Assembly (NCBI GenBank): GCA_035911095.1 | Contig: JAMHWF010000053.1 | Span: 62,001 to 126,000, forward strand | Direction: 5' to 3' | Source of the DNA: JAMHWF01 sp035911095 | GTDB lineage: Bacteria; Pseudomonadota; Gammaproteobacteria; Burkholderiales; Burkholderiaceae_C | DNA: 64,000 nucleotides | Shown: one piece after another, positions 7,945-16,860 of the stretch | Layout: each line of letters starts with the position of its first letter | How positions within the stretch are numbered: position 1 is the first letter of the stretch | The notes under the pieces: model-generated | Database searches by the model: none | The model's input: only the letters and a program-made list of their open reading frames with translations | Told to the model about the DNA's origin: nothing | Made by a program: the position numbers and the translations under genes

Positions 7945-8829
7945 GTGCAGCGAACGACGGTCGATTCTGCCCCTGCCCGCCCGGGCGCAGCGCGCAGTGC
8001 CTCACGAAGGCCGGCCCGGCGTACCGACCTGCGCGGCGGGCTGCCGCTTTCGATGCGGCTGCTGAGCGGCATGCACGAGGTATTGCTCGCACACCCTGGC
8101 GGCCGCGGGAAGACACCCGGCGAGGTGCGCCGCTCGCAGGTCTGGATCGGCGGCACTCGCCCCGGCAACGCCGTCTTCGTGCCACCGCCGGCAAGCAAGC
8201 TGGCCGAATGCCTGAAGCCCTTCCAACGCTTTCTCAACGACGAGCCCGAGCCGACGCCGCCGCTGATCAAGGCGGCGCTCGCGCACGTGCAGTTCGAGAC
8301 CATCCACCCCTTCCTCGACGGCAACGGCCGACTCGGGCGCCTGCTGATCGTGCTGCAGCTGGTGGCCGGCGGCGTGCTGCGCGAGCCGATGCTGTACCCC
8401 AGCCTCTTCTTCAAGAGGCACCGCGCGCTGTACTACGAGCTGCTGAACGAGGCGCGGCTGCATGGCGACTGGGAACGCTGGCTCGACTTCTTCGCCGAAG
8501 GCGTCGAGGCGAGCGCCACGCAGGCCGTTGCCACTGCGAATACGCTCCTGGCGCTGGTGAACGCCGACCGCGAGCGCATCGCTTCGCTCGGCCGAGCGGC
8601 GGGTTCGGCACTGGCGGTGCACCAGGCGCTGCAGCGCCAGCCGATCGCCACCTCGGGCGCACTGGTGAAGGCCACCGCACTGACCGCCGCCACGGTCAAC
8701 AAGTCGCTCGCGCACCTGGAGCGGCTGGACATCGTCGGCGAGCTGACGAGCCGCCAGCGCGGCCGGGTGTTTGGGTACCGTCGGTATGTGGACGAGCTCA
8801 CGGCCGAACTCGGGGAGCACCGGCAATGA
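7945..8829 (+). CDS. N-terminally truncated Fic-family AMPylase-like protein
   Basis: The frame carries a Fic core with the canonical motif HPFLDGNGRLGR (H121 counted from GTG 7945) and a C-terminal winged-helix region (about residues 225-290). Recognisable homology begins only at RGGLPLSMRLLSGMHEVLL, around base 8034. Full-length relatives (about 370 residues) have roughly 90 more N-terminal residues, which include the inhibitory helix motif (S/T)xxxE(G/N). The preceding codons here are low-complexity and unlike Fic_N. The missing part cannot lie farther upstream because gspE begins 8 bases away in the opposite direction. Translation could start at GTG 7945 or ATG 8053; neither has a good ribosome site. 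It overlaps yidD by ATGA. It is either a pseudogene remnant or a deregulated Fic enzyme. Confidence 0.75.
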   Translation: MQRTTVDSAPARPGAARSASRRPARRTDLRGGLPLSMRLLSGMHEVLLAHPGGRGKTPGEVRRSQVWIGGTRPGNAVFVPPPASKLAECLKPFQRFLNDEPEPTPPLIKAALAHVQFETIHPFLDGNGRLGRLLIVLQLVAGGVLREPMLYPSLFFKRHRALYYELLNEARLHGDWERWLDFFAEGVEASATQAVATANTLLALVNADRERIASLGRAAGSALAVHQALQRQPIATSGALVKATALTAATVNKSLAHLERLDIVGELTSRQRGRVFGYRRYVDELTAELGEHRQ

Positions 8830-9242
8830 GTCGATCGTTCCGCGACCTGCTCTTCTCGCCCGCCCGGGGCCTCGGCCTCCTCGCCATCCGCTTGTATCAG
8901 CGGCACGTCTCGCCGCACAAGGGCTACGCCTGTGCCTGGCGCTGCCACACCGGCGGCGCGAGCTGCTCGACGCTGGGTTACCGCGCAGTGCGGCGCCACG
9001 GCCGGCTCGGCGGGCTCGAGCTGATCCGCCAGCGCACCCGCCGGTGCGGCGAGATCCACCGGCGCCACCACCCCCCGCGGCCACGGCCGCTGCTCGCGCA
9101 GCGCGGCGACTGCGACCTGCCCTGCGCCATCGGCTGCGACGGCCCTGGCAACGGCGGCCTGTCGAACATCTGCGAGGGCTTCAGCGACTGCGCGAGCTGC
9201 GACTGGCCGAGCCGCAAGAAGGACGACCGTCGCGAGGCTTGA
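8826..9242 (+). CDS. yidD: YidD-family membrane insertion efficiency factor with Cys-rich tail
   Basis: A 138-residue protein. Residues about 12-70 (LAIRLYQRHVSPHKGYACAW ... CSTLGYRAVRRHG ... RTRRCGEI) match YidD, a small amphipathic protein at the inner face of the cytoplasmic membrane that assists YidC-dependent insertion. The C-terminal extension of about 55 residues is unusual. It contains seven cysteines (CDLPCAIGCDG, NICEGFSDCASCDW), which could bind a metal or form disulfides. The ATG overlaps the Fic stop codon (ATGA). The gene is not in the usual rpmH-rnpA-yidD-yidC locus, so this is probably a second, specialised copy. Confidence 0.75.
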   Translation: MSRSFRDLLFSPARGLGLLAIRLYQRHVSPHKGYACAWRCHTGGASCSTLGYRAVRRHGRLGGLELIRQRTRRCGEIHRRHHPPRPRPLLAQRGDCDLPCAIGCDGPGNGGLSNICEGFSDCASCDWPSRKKDDRREA

Positions 9243-9281
9243 GCGGCCGCCCGGCAGCCTCGCCGGCGGGCTCGACCCCGG

Positions 9282-10094
9282 TCAGTCCCCGCCTGCACCC
9301 GCCGGCAGCGACCGGATCATCCGCAGCCACTTCCGCGCCGGCAGCCCATAGCGCTCCTGCAGCAGCTCGGCCCTTGCGGACAGGGCCTGGCGCCCCGGCA
9401 GGGCGCGCCCGCGCGCGGCCAGCACGACCGTGTTGCCCTCGCGCGTGGGCTGTATCGACCAGGCGCGCGCGGCGCCCGGTGCGGCGCCGAAGGCGTCGGC
9501 GATGCGCCCGGCACTGGCGGCGAAGCGCGCGTCGCGGCCGAAGAGGTTGACGCTCATCACGCCGCCGTCGCCGAGCACGCGGTGGCAGGCGTCGTAGAAG
9601 GCCTCGTCGTCGAGCACCGGGGCGGCGGCGTCGTGGTCGTAGAGGTCGACGCACAGCACGTCGACGCTGCCCGGCTCGGCGGCCTCGAGCCAGCGCATCG
9701 CATCGGACTCGACCACCTGCAGCCGCTCGCCGTTGGCGGGCAGGCGGAACCACTGGCGGCAGGCGAGGATGACGCGCGGGTTGATCTCGACCGCGGTCGT
9801 GCGCAGCTTCATCACGCCGTGGGTGAAGCGCGTGATTGCGCCAGCGCCGAGGCCGAGCTGCACCGCGTGGCCCTCGCCCAGCACCGCCTCGTCGCACAGC
9901 AGCGCCCAGGCCATCATGCGAAGCACGTACTCGAGCTCGATCTCGTAGGGCTTGCGCAGGCGCATCGCGCCCTGCACCCAGGGCGAGTCGAGGTGCAGGT
10001 AGCGCACGCCGTCGGCCTCCGAGATGGTGGCCGGCGCGAGCACCGGCTGGCCTGCGGCGGCAGTGCGCAAGGGGCGTGTCGACCAGTCGGGCAT
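9282..10094 (-). CDS. Spermidine-synthase-like methyltransferase-fold protein
   Basis: A 270-residue protein with a class I Rossmann fold. AVQLGLGAGAITRF near residue 85 is the nucleotide-binding glycine loop, followed by TTAVEINPRVILAC and VDVLCVDLYDHDA, as in polyamine aminopropyltransferases. The N-terminal segment is shorter than in SpeE, and the catalytic D is only approximately placeable, so activity on putrescine is uncertain. The start ATG 10094 begins MPDWSTRPLRTAAAG; the same frame is open 183 codons farther upstream but that stretch is the antisense shadow of the DNA glycosylase. Transcribed in the same direction as the glycosylase and tatD genes upstream. Confidence 0.75.
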   Translation of the reverse strand: MPDWSTRPLRTAAAGQPVLAPATISEADGVRYLHLDSPWVQGAMRLRKPYEIELEYVLRMMAWALLCDEAVLGEGHAVQLGLGAGAITRFTHGVMKLRTTAVEINPRVILACRQWFRLPANGERLQVVESDAMRWLEAAEPGSVDVLCVDLYDHDAAAPVLDDEAFYDACHRVLGDGGVMSVNLFGRDARFAASAGRIADAFGAAPGAARAWSIQPTREGNTVVLAARGRALPGRQALSARAELLQERYGLPARKWLRMIRSLPAGAGGD

Positions 10095-10188
10095 GGCGGG
10101 GGATGCAGGAAGAAGGCGGGGATGGGATGAGAGGGGCGCGTGGCGAGGGCGGCGGCCGAGAGCGGAGCAGCGTGGCGCAGGCGAGGAT

Positions 10189-10743
10189 TCAGGCGATGCC
10201 GGCGTCGCGCAGCGCCGCGGCCCAGGCCTCGCGCTTGCGCTCGAAGGACCAGCTCGCGTTGGCCGGGCTGGTCGACGGCAATCGCACGACGCGCCAACCG
10301 AGCGCCGCGGTGATGCGCATCGTGCGGGCCGACTCGCCGCCGTTGTGCGCCACCAGGCGCAGGCCCGGCGCGACCGCGCGCAGCGCGCCGAGGTCGTTGC
10401 GCTCGGCGCCGCGGATCGCGCTGTCGAGGCTGCCCTCCCGCTCGCAGCTGGCGTAGACGTCCCACAGCGCCAGGCCGCGCGCGCGCAACGCGTCGAGCCG
10501 CTCTGGGTACGGCAAGGCCGCAAGGTCGACGCCCCAGATCGCCGACAGCAGCGACCAGAACTGGTTGCGCGGGTGCGCGTAGTACTGGCCGGCGGCGAGC
10601 GAGGCCGCGCCGGGAAAGCTGCCGAGCACGAGCAGGCGTGCATTCGGCGCGACGACCGGCGGCAGGCCTTGCAAGCGCGCCGGTGGCGGCGTGCCGGCCG
10701 GCGCCCGGGGGCCAGCGGCGATGCGGTCCGCGGCCGTGGTCAC
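10189..10743 (-). CDS. DNA-deoxyinosine / uracil-DNA glycosylase family protein
   Basis: A 184-residue member of the uracil-DNA glycosylase superfamily, closest to the mug-like deoxyinosine glycosylases. LLVLGSFPGAASLAAGQYYA at about residues 36-55 followed by HPRNQFW is the substrate-pocket signature, and RVVRLPSTSPANAS near residue 150 is the DNA-intercalation loop. It would excise hypoxanthine or uracil from DNA, starting base-excision repair. The start codon overlaps the tatD stop by four bases, indicating a tatD-glycosylase operon that may share a DNA-damage role. Confidence 0.85.
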   Translation of the reverse strand: MTTAADRIAAGPRAPAGTPPPARLQGLPPVVAPNARLLVLGSFPGAASLAAGQYYAHPRNQFWSLLSAIWGVDLAALPYPERLDALRARGLALWDVYASCEREGSLDSAIRGAERNDLGALRAVAPGLRLVAHNGGESARTMRITAALGWRVVRLPSTSPANASWSFERKREAWAAALRDAGIA

Positions 10744-11594
10744 GCGCGACCCTCGTCGGCGCCGACCCCGACGGTGCCGAGACCGCGCAGGGCCGCCAGG
10801 CGCGGCAGCGCCGTCAGCGCGTTGACCGTCGTGCGCGCGGCCGTCTCACCGAGCGTCCAGCCGCGCAGTTCGGCGAGCACCGCGGCGATGCGCGGCAGCT
10901 CGGCCGGCTCGTTGCGCCCCTGCGGCTCGCCCGCGCGGCGGCGCTCGGCGTCGCGGTAGAGCCAGTGCGGCGGGATGTCGGGCGCGTCGGTCTCGAGCAC
11001 CGGCACCGAGGCGTCGACCGACGCGGCCAGCCGGCGGATCTGCAGCGCGCGCTCGAAGCTCATCGCGCCGCCGAAGCCGAGCCGGAAGCCCAGGCCGACG
11101 AAGCCCTGCGCCTGCTGCGCGCTGCCGTTGAAGGCATGCGCGATGCCGCCCGCCACCGGCACGGCACGCAGGTGCTTCAGCAGCCGGTCGGCCGAGCGCC
11201 GCACGTGCAGGATCACCGGCAGCCCGGCCTCGCGCGCCAGCGCGAGCTGCGCGGCATAGAAGTGCTCCTGCCGCGCGAGGTCGTGGCCGGGCACGAACTG
11301 GTCGAGGCCGATCTCGCCGACGGCGACCAGGCGCGGGTCGTCGCGGTGCCGCTGCAGCGCCTGGCGGAGCACCTCGAGGTCGCCCTCCTCCGCGTCGCGC
11401 ACCGCCAGCGGGTGCAGGCCGAGCGCATAGGCCGCGTCGTGCCGGTGCGCCAGCGCGCGCACGGTGTCGAGGTTGGCGGCCGAGACGGCGGGCAGCACCA
11501 GCGCAACGCCGGCCCCGCGCGCACGCGCCACGACCGCGTCGCGGTCGGTGTCGAACTCGTGAGCGTCGAGGTGGCAGTGGGTGTCGAGCCACAT
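10740..11594 (-). CDS. TatD-family metal-dependent deoxyribonuclease/hydrolase
   Basis: A 284-residue TIM-barrel hydrolase. The metal ligands appear in order: the HxH in LDTHCHLD near residue 5, E in VAVGEIGLDQF near residue 97, H in LPVILHVRRS, H in GIAHAFNG, and D in LETDAPDIPPHWL. TatD proteins are 3'-5' exonucleases acting on DNA repair intermediates. A 20-codon upstream in-frame extension begins inside the Fur-box region side and is not conserved, so ATG 11594 is used. It is followed directly by the deoxyinosine glycosylase (ATGA overlap). Confidence 0.88.
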   Translation of the reverse strand: MWLDTHCHLDAHEFDTDRDAVVARARGAGVALVLPAVSAANLDTVRALAHRHDAAYALGLHPLAVRDAEEGDLEVLRQALQRHRDDPRLVAVGEIGLDQFVPGHDLARQEHFYAAQLALAREAGLPVILHVRRSADRLLKHLRAVPVAGGIAHAFNGSAQQAQGFVGLGFRLGFGGAMSFERALQIRRLAASVDASVPVLETDAPDIPPHWLYRDAERRRAGEPQGRNEPAELPRIAAVLAELRGWTLGETAARTTVNALTALPRLAALRGLGTVGVGADEGRA

Positions 11595-11671
11595 GGCGAG
11601 GGCGAGGATGCCATGCCCGCCATGGGTCGCCGCCCGACGCGTCGTGACGGCCACGGCGGCGCTCTGAATAA

Positions 11672-11690
11672 AATAAGAAGCATTCTCAAT
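11672..11690. promoter_or_regulatory. Fur-box-like operator upstream of first fecI
   Basis: An A+T-rich, imperfectly palindromic 19-base site AATAAGAAGCATTCTCAAT (6 of 9 arm positions symmetrical), 44 bases before the fecI start. Its core AGAAGCATTCTCA (11676-11688) matches 12 of 13 bases of the site upstream of the second fecI at 22000-22012. Two independent iron-regulated cassettes sharing this element supports binding by the ferric uptake regulator, which would repress both when iron is plentiful. Confidence 0.65.
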
Positions 11691-11734
11691 GACGCGCCGG
11701 CAGCTTCGTGCGGCGCTCGCAGAAGGAGGGGTTC

Positions 11735-12301
11735 GTGGCGACGGCGTGCGATCCGTTGACGCAGGAGGTTCACTCGCTCTACCGTCATCACCACGGCTGG
11801 TTGCTGGCCTGGTTGTGCCGGCGCCTGGGCTGTTCGCACCAGGCAGCCGACCTGGCCCACGACACCTACCTGCGCGTGCTGCTCTCGGGCCGCGCCCCGG
11901 CGCCCGAGCATGCGCGGCCCCACCTGGTGCTGATCGCCAAGGGCCTGGTCGTCGACCGCCACCGCCGCGCGCGCATCGAGCGCACCTACCTCGACGAACT
12001 GGCCCGGCAGGGCGAAGCGCTGGCGCCCTCGCCCGAGGAACGGGCGATCGCGATCGACACGCTGATGCGCATCGACGCCCTGCTCGACGGCCTGCCCCCC
12101 GTCGTGCGCGAGACCTTCCTGCTATCGCAGCTCGCCGGGCTGACCTACAGCGAGATCGGCGCGAAGCTCTCGATCTCGACGGTCACGGTGCGCAAGCACA
12201 TGCAGCTCGCGCTCGGGCGCTGCCTGCGGGCACTGGACGACGAGGCGCTGCTGCCGCTGCCGGCCGCCCGCGGGCCGACCCCTGACGCCGGGCCGCGATG
12301 A
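11735..12301 (+). CDS. FecI-like ECF sigma factor (iron-uptake cassette 1)
   Basis: A 188-residue extracytoplasmic-function sigma factor. Region 2 covers about residues 10-75 (LAWLCRRLGCSHQAADLAHD, TYLRVL) and region 4 about 115-165 (GLTYSEIGAKLSISTVTVRK). GTG 11735 is chosen because AAGGAGG sits 5 bases upstream; another GTG at 11708 has no ribosome site. It should direct transcription of the TonB receptor gene two genes downstream when the receptor and FecR signal that a ferric siderophore is present. The stop overlaps the fecR start (ATGA). Probably Fur-repressed through the box upstream. Confidence 0.88.
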   Translation: MATACDPLTQEVHSLYRHHHGWLLAWLCRRLGCSHQAADLAHDTYLRVLLSGRAPAPEHARPHLVLIAKGLVVDRHRRARIERTYLDELARQGEALAPSPEERAIAIDTLMRIDALLDGLPPVVRETFLLSQLAGLTYSEIGAKLSISTVTVRKHMQLALGRCLRALDDEALLPLPAARGPTPDAGPR

Positions 12302-13314
12302 GCGCCTCGCCTTCGATCACCGCGGGCCTCCCGGGCGACGAGCCGGACGCTGCCGCACAGGAACAGGCCTTGGCCTGGCAGGTGCTGCTGTGGTCCGGCG
12401 AGGTGACGGCCGAGGAGCAGCGCGGCTTCGAGCACTGGCTGGCGCGCCACCCGCGCCATCGCAGTGCCTGGCAGCGCATCGAGCGTTCGAGCCGGCGGCT
12501 GCAGGACCTCACCGGCAGCCTCGGGCCGGCCACGCCCGCCGGGCTTGCCGGCGAGGTGCTCAAGTCCAGCGCCGAAGCCAAGCGCCGCGCGCGCCGCCGC
12601 CAGCTGCTGGGTGGCCTGCTGCTGGGCGCCGGCGCCTGCGGCTGGGCGACCCAGCGCAGCGAGGTCTGGACACTGGCGCGCGCCGACCTCGGCACCGCCC
12701 GCGGCGAGCGGCTCGACACCGTGCTGCCCGACGGCTCCCGCCTGGCGTTGAACACCGCGTCGGCGGTCGACCTGCACTTCGACGCCTCGGCCCGGCGCAT
12801 CGCGCTGCGCTTGGGCGAGATCGAGGTCCGCGCCGCTGGCAACGACCCTCGGCCATTCGTTGTCGAGACGCACAGCGGGCAGGTCACGACCTCTGCGGCG
12901 CACTTCGTGCTGAGGCTGTTCGACGACGGCCCGGCGCCCGCCACGCAGATCCAGCTCTTCGAGGGCCAGGCGGCGCTGCGATGCCAGTCGGGCGCGACCG
13001 AGACGCTCCAGGCCGTGCGGCAGACGCGCTTCGATGCCCGGCAGGTGCTGCCGGCCCGGGCCGTCGACGAGCACGCCGATGCCTGGACGCGCGGCCTGCT
13101 GATCGCGGAGGCGCGGCGCCTGGCCGACTTCCTCGCCGAACTGGGGCGCTACCGCCCCGGCGTCCTGCGTTGCGACCCCTCGGCGGCCGAGCTGCGGGTC
13201 TCGGGCGTGTTCCCGCTGCGCGACACCGACGCGATCCTGGCCACCCTGGCCACCGCGCTGCCGGTGCGACTGCACCGCCTGAGCCGCTATTGGGTGACGG
13301 TGAGCGCGGCCTGA
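12298..13314 (+). CDS. FecR-like anti-sigma/sigma regulator (cassette 1)
   Basis: A 338-residue FecR family protein. The N-terminal DUF4880 region (ALAWQVLLWSGEVTAEEQRG) would bind the sigma factor in the cytoplasm. A short hydrophobic segment (LLGGLLLGAGACGWA, about residues 102-116) is the single membrane span. The periplasmic FecR domain includes LDTVLPDGSRLALNTASAVD. The C-terminal part (ELRVSGVFPLRDTDAILATL) resembles the STN-contacting end. It relays the receptor signal to FecI. It overlaps fecI by four bases and precedes the receptor gene by 123 bases. Confidence 0.88.
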   Translation: MSASPSITAGLPGDEPDAAAQEQALAWQVLLWSGEVTAEEQRGFEHWLARHPRHRSAWQRIERSSRRLQDLTGSLGPATPAGLAGEVLKSSAEAKRRARRRQLLGGLLLGAGACGWATQRSEVWTLARADLGTARGERLDTVLPDGSRLALNTASAVDLHFDASARRIALRLGEIEVRAAGNDPRPFVVETHSGQVTTSAAHFVLRLFDDGPAPATQIQLFEGQAALRCQSGATETLQAVRQTRFDARQVLPARAVDEHADAWTRGLLIAEARRLADFLAELGRYRPGVLRCDPSAAELRVSGVFPLRDTDAILATLATALPVRLHRLSRYWVTVSAA

Positions 13315-13437
13315 ACGCGCCGCCCCGGTTGCAGCCTGTTGCATCTCGGGGTTTCGGTCGCGGTGGCCGTGTTCGGTGAGGAGTCAGAGGCGGGCCGATC
13401 GACGGCGCGCCGTTTCGACGCCTTCAAGGAGAACCCG

Positions 13438-15972
13438 ATGCCGTCCCGTCCGCACCCAGGACGCCTGCCCGTGTACCTGGTCTCGCGCCTGGCCTCGCGC
13501 GCTGCCTCGCCCGCCGCCTCGCGATCCCCATCCCCACGCCGCGCCGCCCCGCTCGGCCTGCCCCTGCTGCTCGGCCTGGCCTGCCTGAACGCCACCGCGC
13601 AGCCGGCGCCCGGCGAGGCCGCGCCCGCCGCCGCCACCGCCCCCGCGCGCCAGGTCGACATCGCGCCCGGCCCGCTGGACCAGGTGCTCAACCGCTACGC
13701 CGCCTCGGCCGGCATCCTGCTCGTCATCGACAGCTCGCTCACCGCCGGCAAGACCAGCGAAGGCCTGGCAGGCGCGCGTGACGTGGACGCCGCGCTGGCG
13801 ATCATCCTCGCCGGCAGCGGGCTGGAGGCGGTGCGCGGCGCCGATGGCGGCTACACGCTGCGCCGCGCCGCGCCGGCGGCGACGCCGGACACCAGCGACA
13901 CCGCGCTGCCGGCGGTGCGGGTCACCGCCAGCCGCGACGGTTCCGGTGGCGCGACGGCCGGCGGCTTCTTGAGCCAGGCGGCACCGGCGGTCGGCCCCTG
14001 GGCCGGGCGCAGCGTGCAGGACACGCCGTACTCGCTCAGCGTGATGACCAACGAGCAGGCCGAAGCGACGGTCGCGCGCGACTTCGACCAGCTCTACAAG
14101 ATGAACCCGGTGGTGCAGAGCAATGCACCGATGACCATCTTCGGCTACCCCTCGGTGAAGATCCGCGGCTTCGACCACAGCGCCAGCATCATCGACGGCG
14201 TGCGGCTGTCGTCGTACTCGTATGGCCTGAGCACCGAGGAGACCGAGCGGGTCGAGGTGCTGAACGGCCTCTCCGGCTTCCTCTACGGCGCGGGCAACGT
14301 GGGCGGCGTCTCCAACTACGTGCTGAAGCGGCCGACCTACGAGCGGCTGGCCAACCTCACGCTCGGCAACTACGGCGGCAGCCAGTGGTTCGCGCATGTC
14401 GACCTGGGCAACCGCATCGACGAGGACGGGCGCTTCGCCTACCGCTTCAACGCGGCCTACTCGGACGGCGACACCTCGAAGGACGACCAGCAACTGAAGA
14501 AGTGGGTCGTCAGCGGCGCCCTCGACTTCAACGTGACCGACCGCCTGCTGCTGCAACTGGAGGCGGCGCACACCTACTGGCATCTCGACCGGGTGGACAG
14601 CCGCTTCTATTCGTCGGACATCGACTACTGGCCCGACGCCTTCGACGTCAAGAAGACCTACACGCCGGGCTGGACCTACAACGAAACCGAATCCGACCGG
14701 GTGGGCGTCAACCTGCGCTACCAGATCAACGACGCCCTGACGGTGCGCTCCGCCTACCTGCACAAGAAGGACCGGCGCGAGTTCAACATCATCTACCCGC
14801 GCTATTCCCCGACCGGCTGGACGATGTACGACCCGAGCCTGGCGGCGCCCTACGACACGACCTCGCAGGGCGCCTACGCCTACCTGGACGCCGCCTTCAA
14901 GACCGGCGCCATCGGCCACAAGCTGACCTTCGGCGGCTCCTGGGACACCTACCGCGAAGACAAGCACGTCAACAGCTACGTCGATGCGACGGCCAGCGAT
15001 GGCTCGCCCTATGTCACCCCCGTCGGCCTGAGCACGCAGGAGCTGCTCGACCTCCCCTCGCCGGTGTTCTCCACCGACTACGGTCCGCGCTACAAGGCCT
15101 CGCAATCGAGCAACCAGAACCTGGTGCTGGGCGACGACATCAGCTTCGGCGACCAGTGGAGCGCCCTGGTGGGCGTGAACTACGCCAAGCTCGTGACGCG
15201 CTCCTACGCCACGACCGGCGAGCTCTCTTCGAGCTACGAAGACTCGGCCGTGACGCCGACGGTGTCGATCGTCTACAAGCCCACGCCGCAGCTGACGACC
15301 TACCTCAGCTACATGGAGAGCCTGGAATCGGGCGGCACGGTGCCCGACGACCCGGTGCTCTACACCAACCCGGGCGCGATCCTCGAAGCCATCATCAGCA
15401 AGCAGTACGAGGTCGGCGCCAAGTTCAGCCTCTCGCCGAACCTGCTGCTGACCTCGGCGCTGTTCCGCATCGAGAAGGGCAATTCGTACACCGAGACCGG
15501 CGCCGACGGCCGCATGACCGTCAACCAGGACGGCCTGCAGGTGCACCAGGGCCTGGAGCTGACGCTGGCCGGGCAGCTCACCGAGCGGCTGAGCCTCTCC
15601 GCCGGCGGCACCGTCATGGACCTGGGCATCGAGAAGGCGACCAACCCGGACCTGAAGGGCAAGAAGCCGATCGGCTCCTCGCCCGTGCTCGCCAAGCTCG
15701 CGCTGCAATACGCGGTGCCCGGCGTCGAGGGCCTGTCCGTCTCCGGCGGGGCCTACTACTCGGGCAAGAAGTACAAGGACAGCGCCAACCTGCAGCCGAT
15801 CGACGGCTACACGCTCTTCGACCTGGGCCTCAGCTACCGCACCCATGTTGCCGGCCGACCGACCAGCTTCAACGTCTTCGTCTCGAACCTGACGAACAAG
15901 GACTATTGGTCTTCGTACTGGCAGCTCGGGCTGCCGCGGACGGTGGCGTTTTCGATGCGGACGGGGTTTTGA
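13438..15972 (+). CDS. TonB-dependent ferric-siderophore receptor with signalling domain (cassette 1)
   Basis: An 844-residue outer-membrane receptor. After a signal peptide (hydrophobic LGLPLLLGLACLNATAQ near residues 38-54) comes an STN domain (VDIAPGPLDQVLNRYAASAG), the mark of receptors that signal to FecR. A TonB-box-like LPAVRVTAS follows, then the plug (SVQDTPYSLSVMTNEQ, IDGVRLSSYSYG) and a 22-strand barrel ending in an aromatic residue (SMRTGF). The siderophore is unknown. AAGGAG lies 6 bases before ATG 13438; the frame is open for 33 codons upstream but those lack conservation. Member of the fecI-fecR-receptor set. Confidence 0.92.
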   Translation: MPSRPHPGRLPVYLVSRLASRAASPAASRSPSPRRAAPLGLPLLLGLACLNATAQPAPGEAAPAAATAPARQVDIAPGPLDQVLNRYAASAGILLVIDSSLTAGKTSEGLAGARDVDAALAIILAGSGLEAVRGADGGYTLRRAAPAATPDTSDTALPAVRVTASRDGSGGATAGGFLSQAAPAVGPWAGRSVQDTPYSLSVMTNEQAEATVARDFDQLYKMNPVVQSNAPMTIFGYPSVKIRGFDHSASIIDGVRLSSYSYGLSTEETERVEVLNGLSGFLYGAGNVGGVSNYVLKRPTYERLANLTLGNYGGSQWFAHVDLGNRIDEDGRFAYRFNAAYSDGDTSKDDQQLKKWVVSGALDFNVTDRLLLQLEAAHTYWHLDRVDSRFYSSDIDYWPDAFDVKKTYTPGWTYNETESDRVGVNLRYQINDALTVRSAYLHKKDRREFNIIYPRYSPTGWTMYDPSLAAPYDTTSQGAYAYLDAAFKTGAIGHKLTFGGSWDTYREDKHVNSYVDATASDGSPYVTPVGLSTQELLDLPSPVFSTDYGPRYKASQSSNQNLVLGDDISFGDQWSALVGVNYAKLVTRSYATTGELSSSYEDSAVTPTVSIVYKPTPQLTTYLSYMESLESGGTVPDDPVLYTNPGAILEAIISKQYEVGAKFSLSPNLLLTSALFRIEKGNSYTETGADGRMTVNQDGLQVHQGLELTLAGQLTERLSLSAGGTVMDLGIEKATNPDLKGKKPIGSSPVLAKLALQYAVPGVEGLSVSGGAYYSGKKYKDSANLQPIDGYTLFDLGLSYRTHVAGRPTSFNVFVSNLTNKDYWSSYWQLGLPRTVAFSMRTGF

Positions 15973-16160
15973 GGCGGACGGACGTCACGGACCAAAAGAT
16001 CCTCCCGGTCGAACTGGCAGCCTGGCTCGACGGGGAGCCTCGAAAAGTCAATCGAGTCCGCAGTTGGGCGCAGGTTGAAACCTTTTCAGTCGTCGTTTGA
16101 CATGAGAGGCAGGACCCAGCTTGCCGGGGCATGTCCGTTCGATGGACGGTGCGTCACGCG

Positions 16161-16769
16161 CTATGCGTAGACTGGCTGATTATTTGAGACACGATCTCGA
16201 AATGCGGCCAACATGTCACGCTCTGTCAACGCAGCTGCCCAGGCAGGGCGTAGCTGAAAGTGAGGCTGATCAACGATCGACTTCCAGTTTCCCCCCCACT
16301 CTAAGCCAAGATCCATGCCAAGCACCCCAACTGCTTTGTACTTTGGCGAATTCGGCAAATAGTTAGCACCCGAAAACACGCCCACATCAAAGGCGATACC
16401 GAAATTATGATTCGAGTAACCGCCTCGAGCATTTGTCACCTTGGGGCCGGGGGCGGTTCTGCCCTTTGCATACAGTGCATCTTGCGCTGCATATGTTCGC
16501 AGCCCACTAATGATCTTTATGCTGATGCCGTTGATGGCCGCTTTCTGCACCAAAGCGCGGGCAATTGGCTGCACTTCTGGTAGGAGTGTTGCAATGTTCT
16601 TTTCGCTTCGGTCATCGACTTTAGAGATAGCTAGCTCTGGTACTTCTCCACCTATTGTGGGCTTCACAATTGCTGCGTAGATCGCACCCCAAGTCTCCGA
16701 GCCAGCTTTACCGTCAACCTGAATCTGAAGCTTCTTCTGAACGGCCTCGATCATTTCCGTTATTTTCAT
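16161..16769 (-). CDS. M15-family peptidoglycan peptidase with N-terminal wall-binding segment
   Basis: A 202-residue protein. Residues 1-40 (MIEAVQKKLQIQVDGKAGSE, then TWGAI) look like a short peptidoglycan-binding repeat. The rest is an M15 zinc carboxy/endopeptidase: GLRTYAAQDALYAKGRT, the zinc-binding SNHNFGIAFDVG, and a third ligand in DQPHFQL. Phage endolysins and VanY-type enzymes of this family cut cell-wall peptides. No signal peptide is visible, so export would need a holin or another system. AAGGAG is 6 bases before the ATG. G+C content is near 50%, far below the surrounding genes, which points to recent acquisition. It lies 91 bases downstream of the zinc-ribbon gene. Confidence 0.82.
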   Translation of the reverse strand: MKITEMIEAVQKKLQIQVDGKAGSETWGAIYAAIVKPTIGGEVPELAISKVDDRSEKNIATLLPEVQPIARALVQKAAINGISIKIISGLRTYAAQDALYAKGRTAPGPKVTNARGGYSNHNFGIAFDVGVFSGANYLPNSPKYKAVGVLGMDLGLEWGGNWKSIVDQPHFQLRPAWAAALTERDMLAAFRDRVSNNQPVYA

Positions 16770-16860
16770 TGAAGTCTCCTTGCGAAAATTGGGGAGATGT
16801 TTGAGTTCAGTCGCCGCCGGAGGCGGTCGACTGGAACGATGGGTTGGACACGCCCCTCTT

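Noticed and set aside
6002..8065. 687-codon plus-strand frame opposite the GspE-family ATPase
   Set aside because: Exact antisense of a clearly conserved ATPase, His/Arg/Leu-rich, no motif.
13384..15846. 820-codon minus-strand frame opposite the first TonB receptor
   Set aside because: Antisense shadow of a conserved receptor, Val/Gly/Arg-rich without structure.
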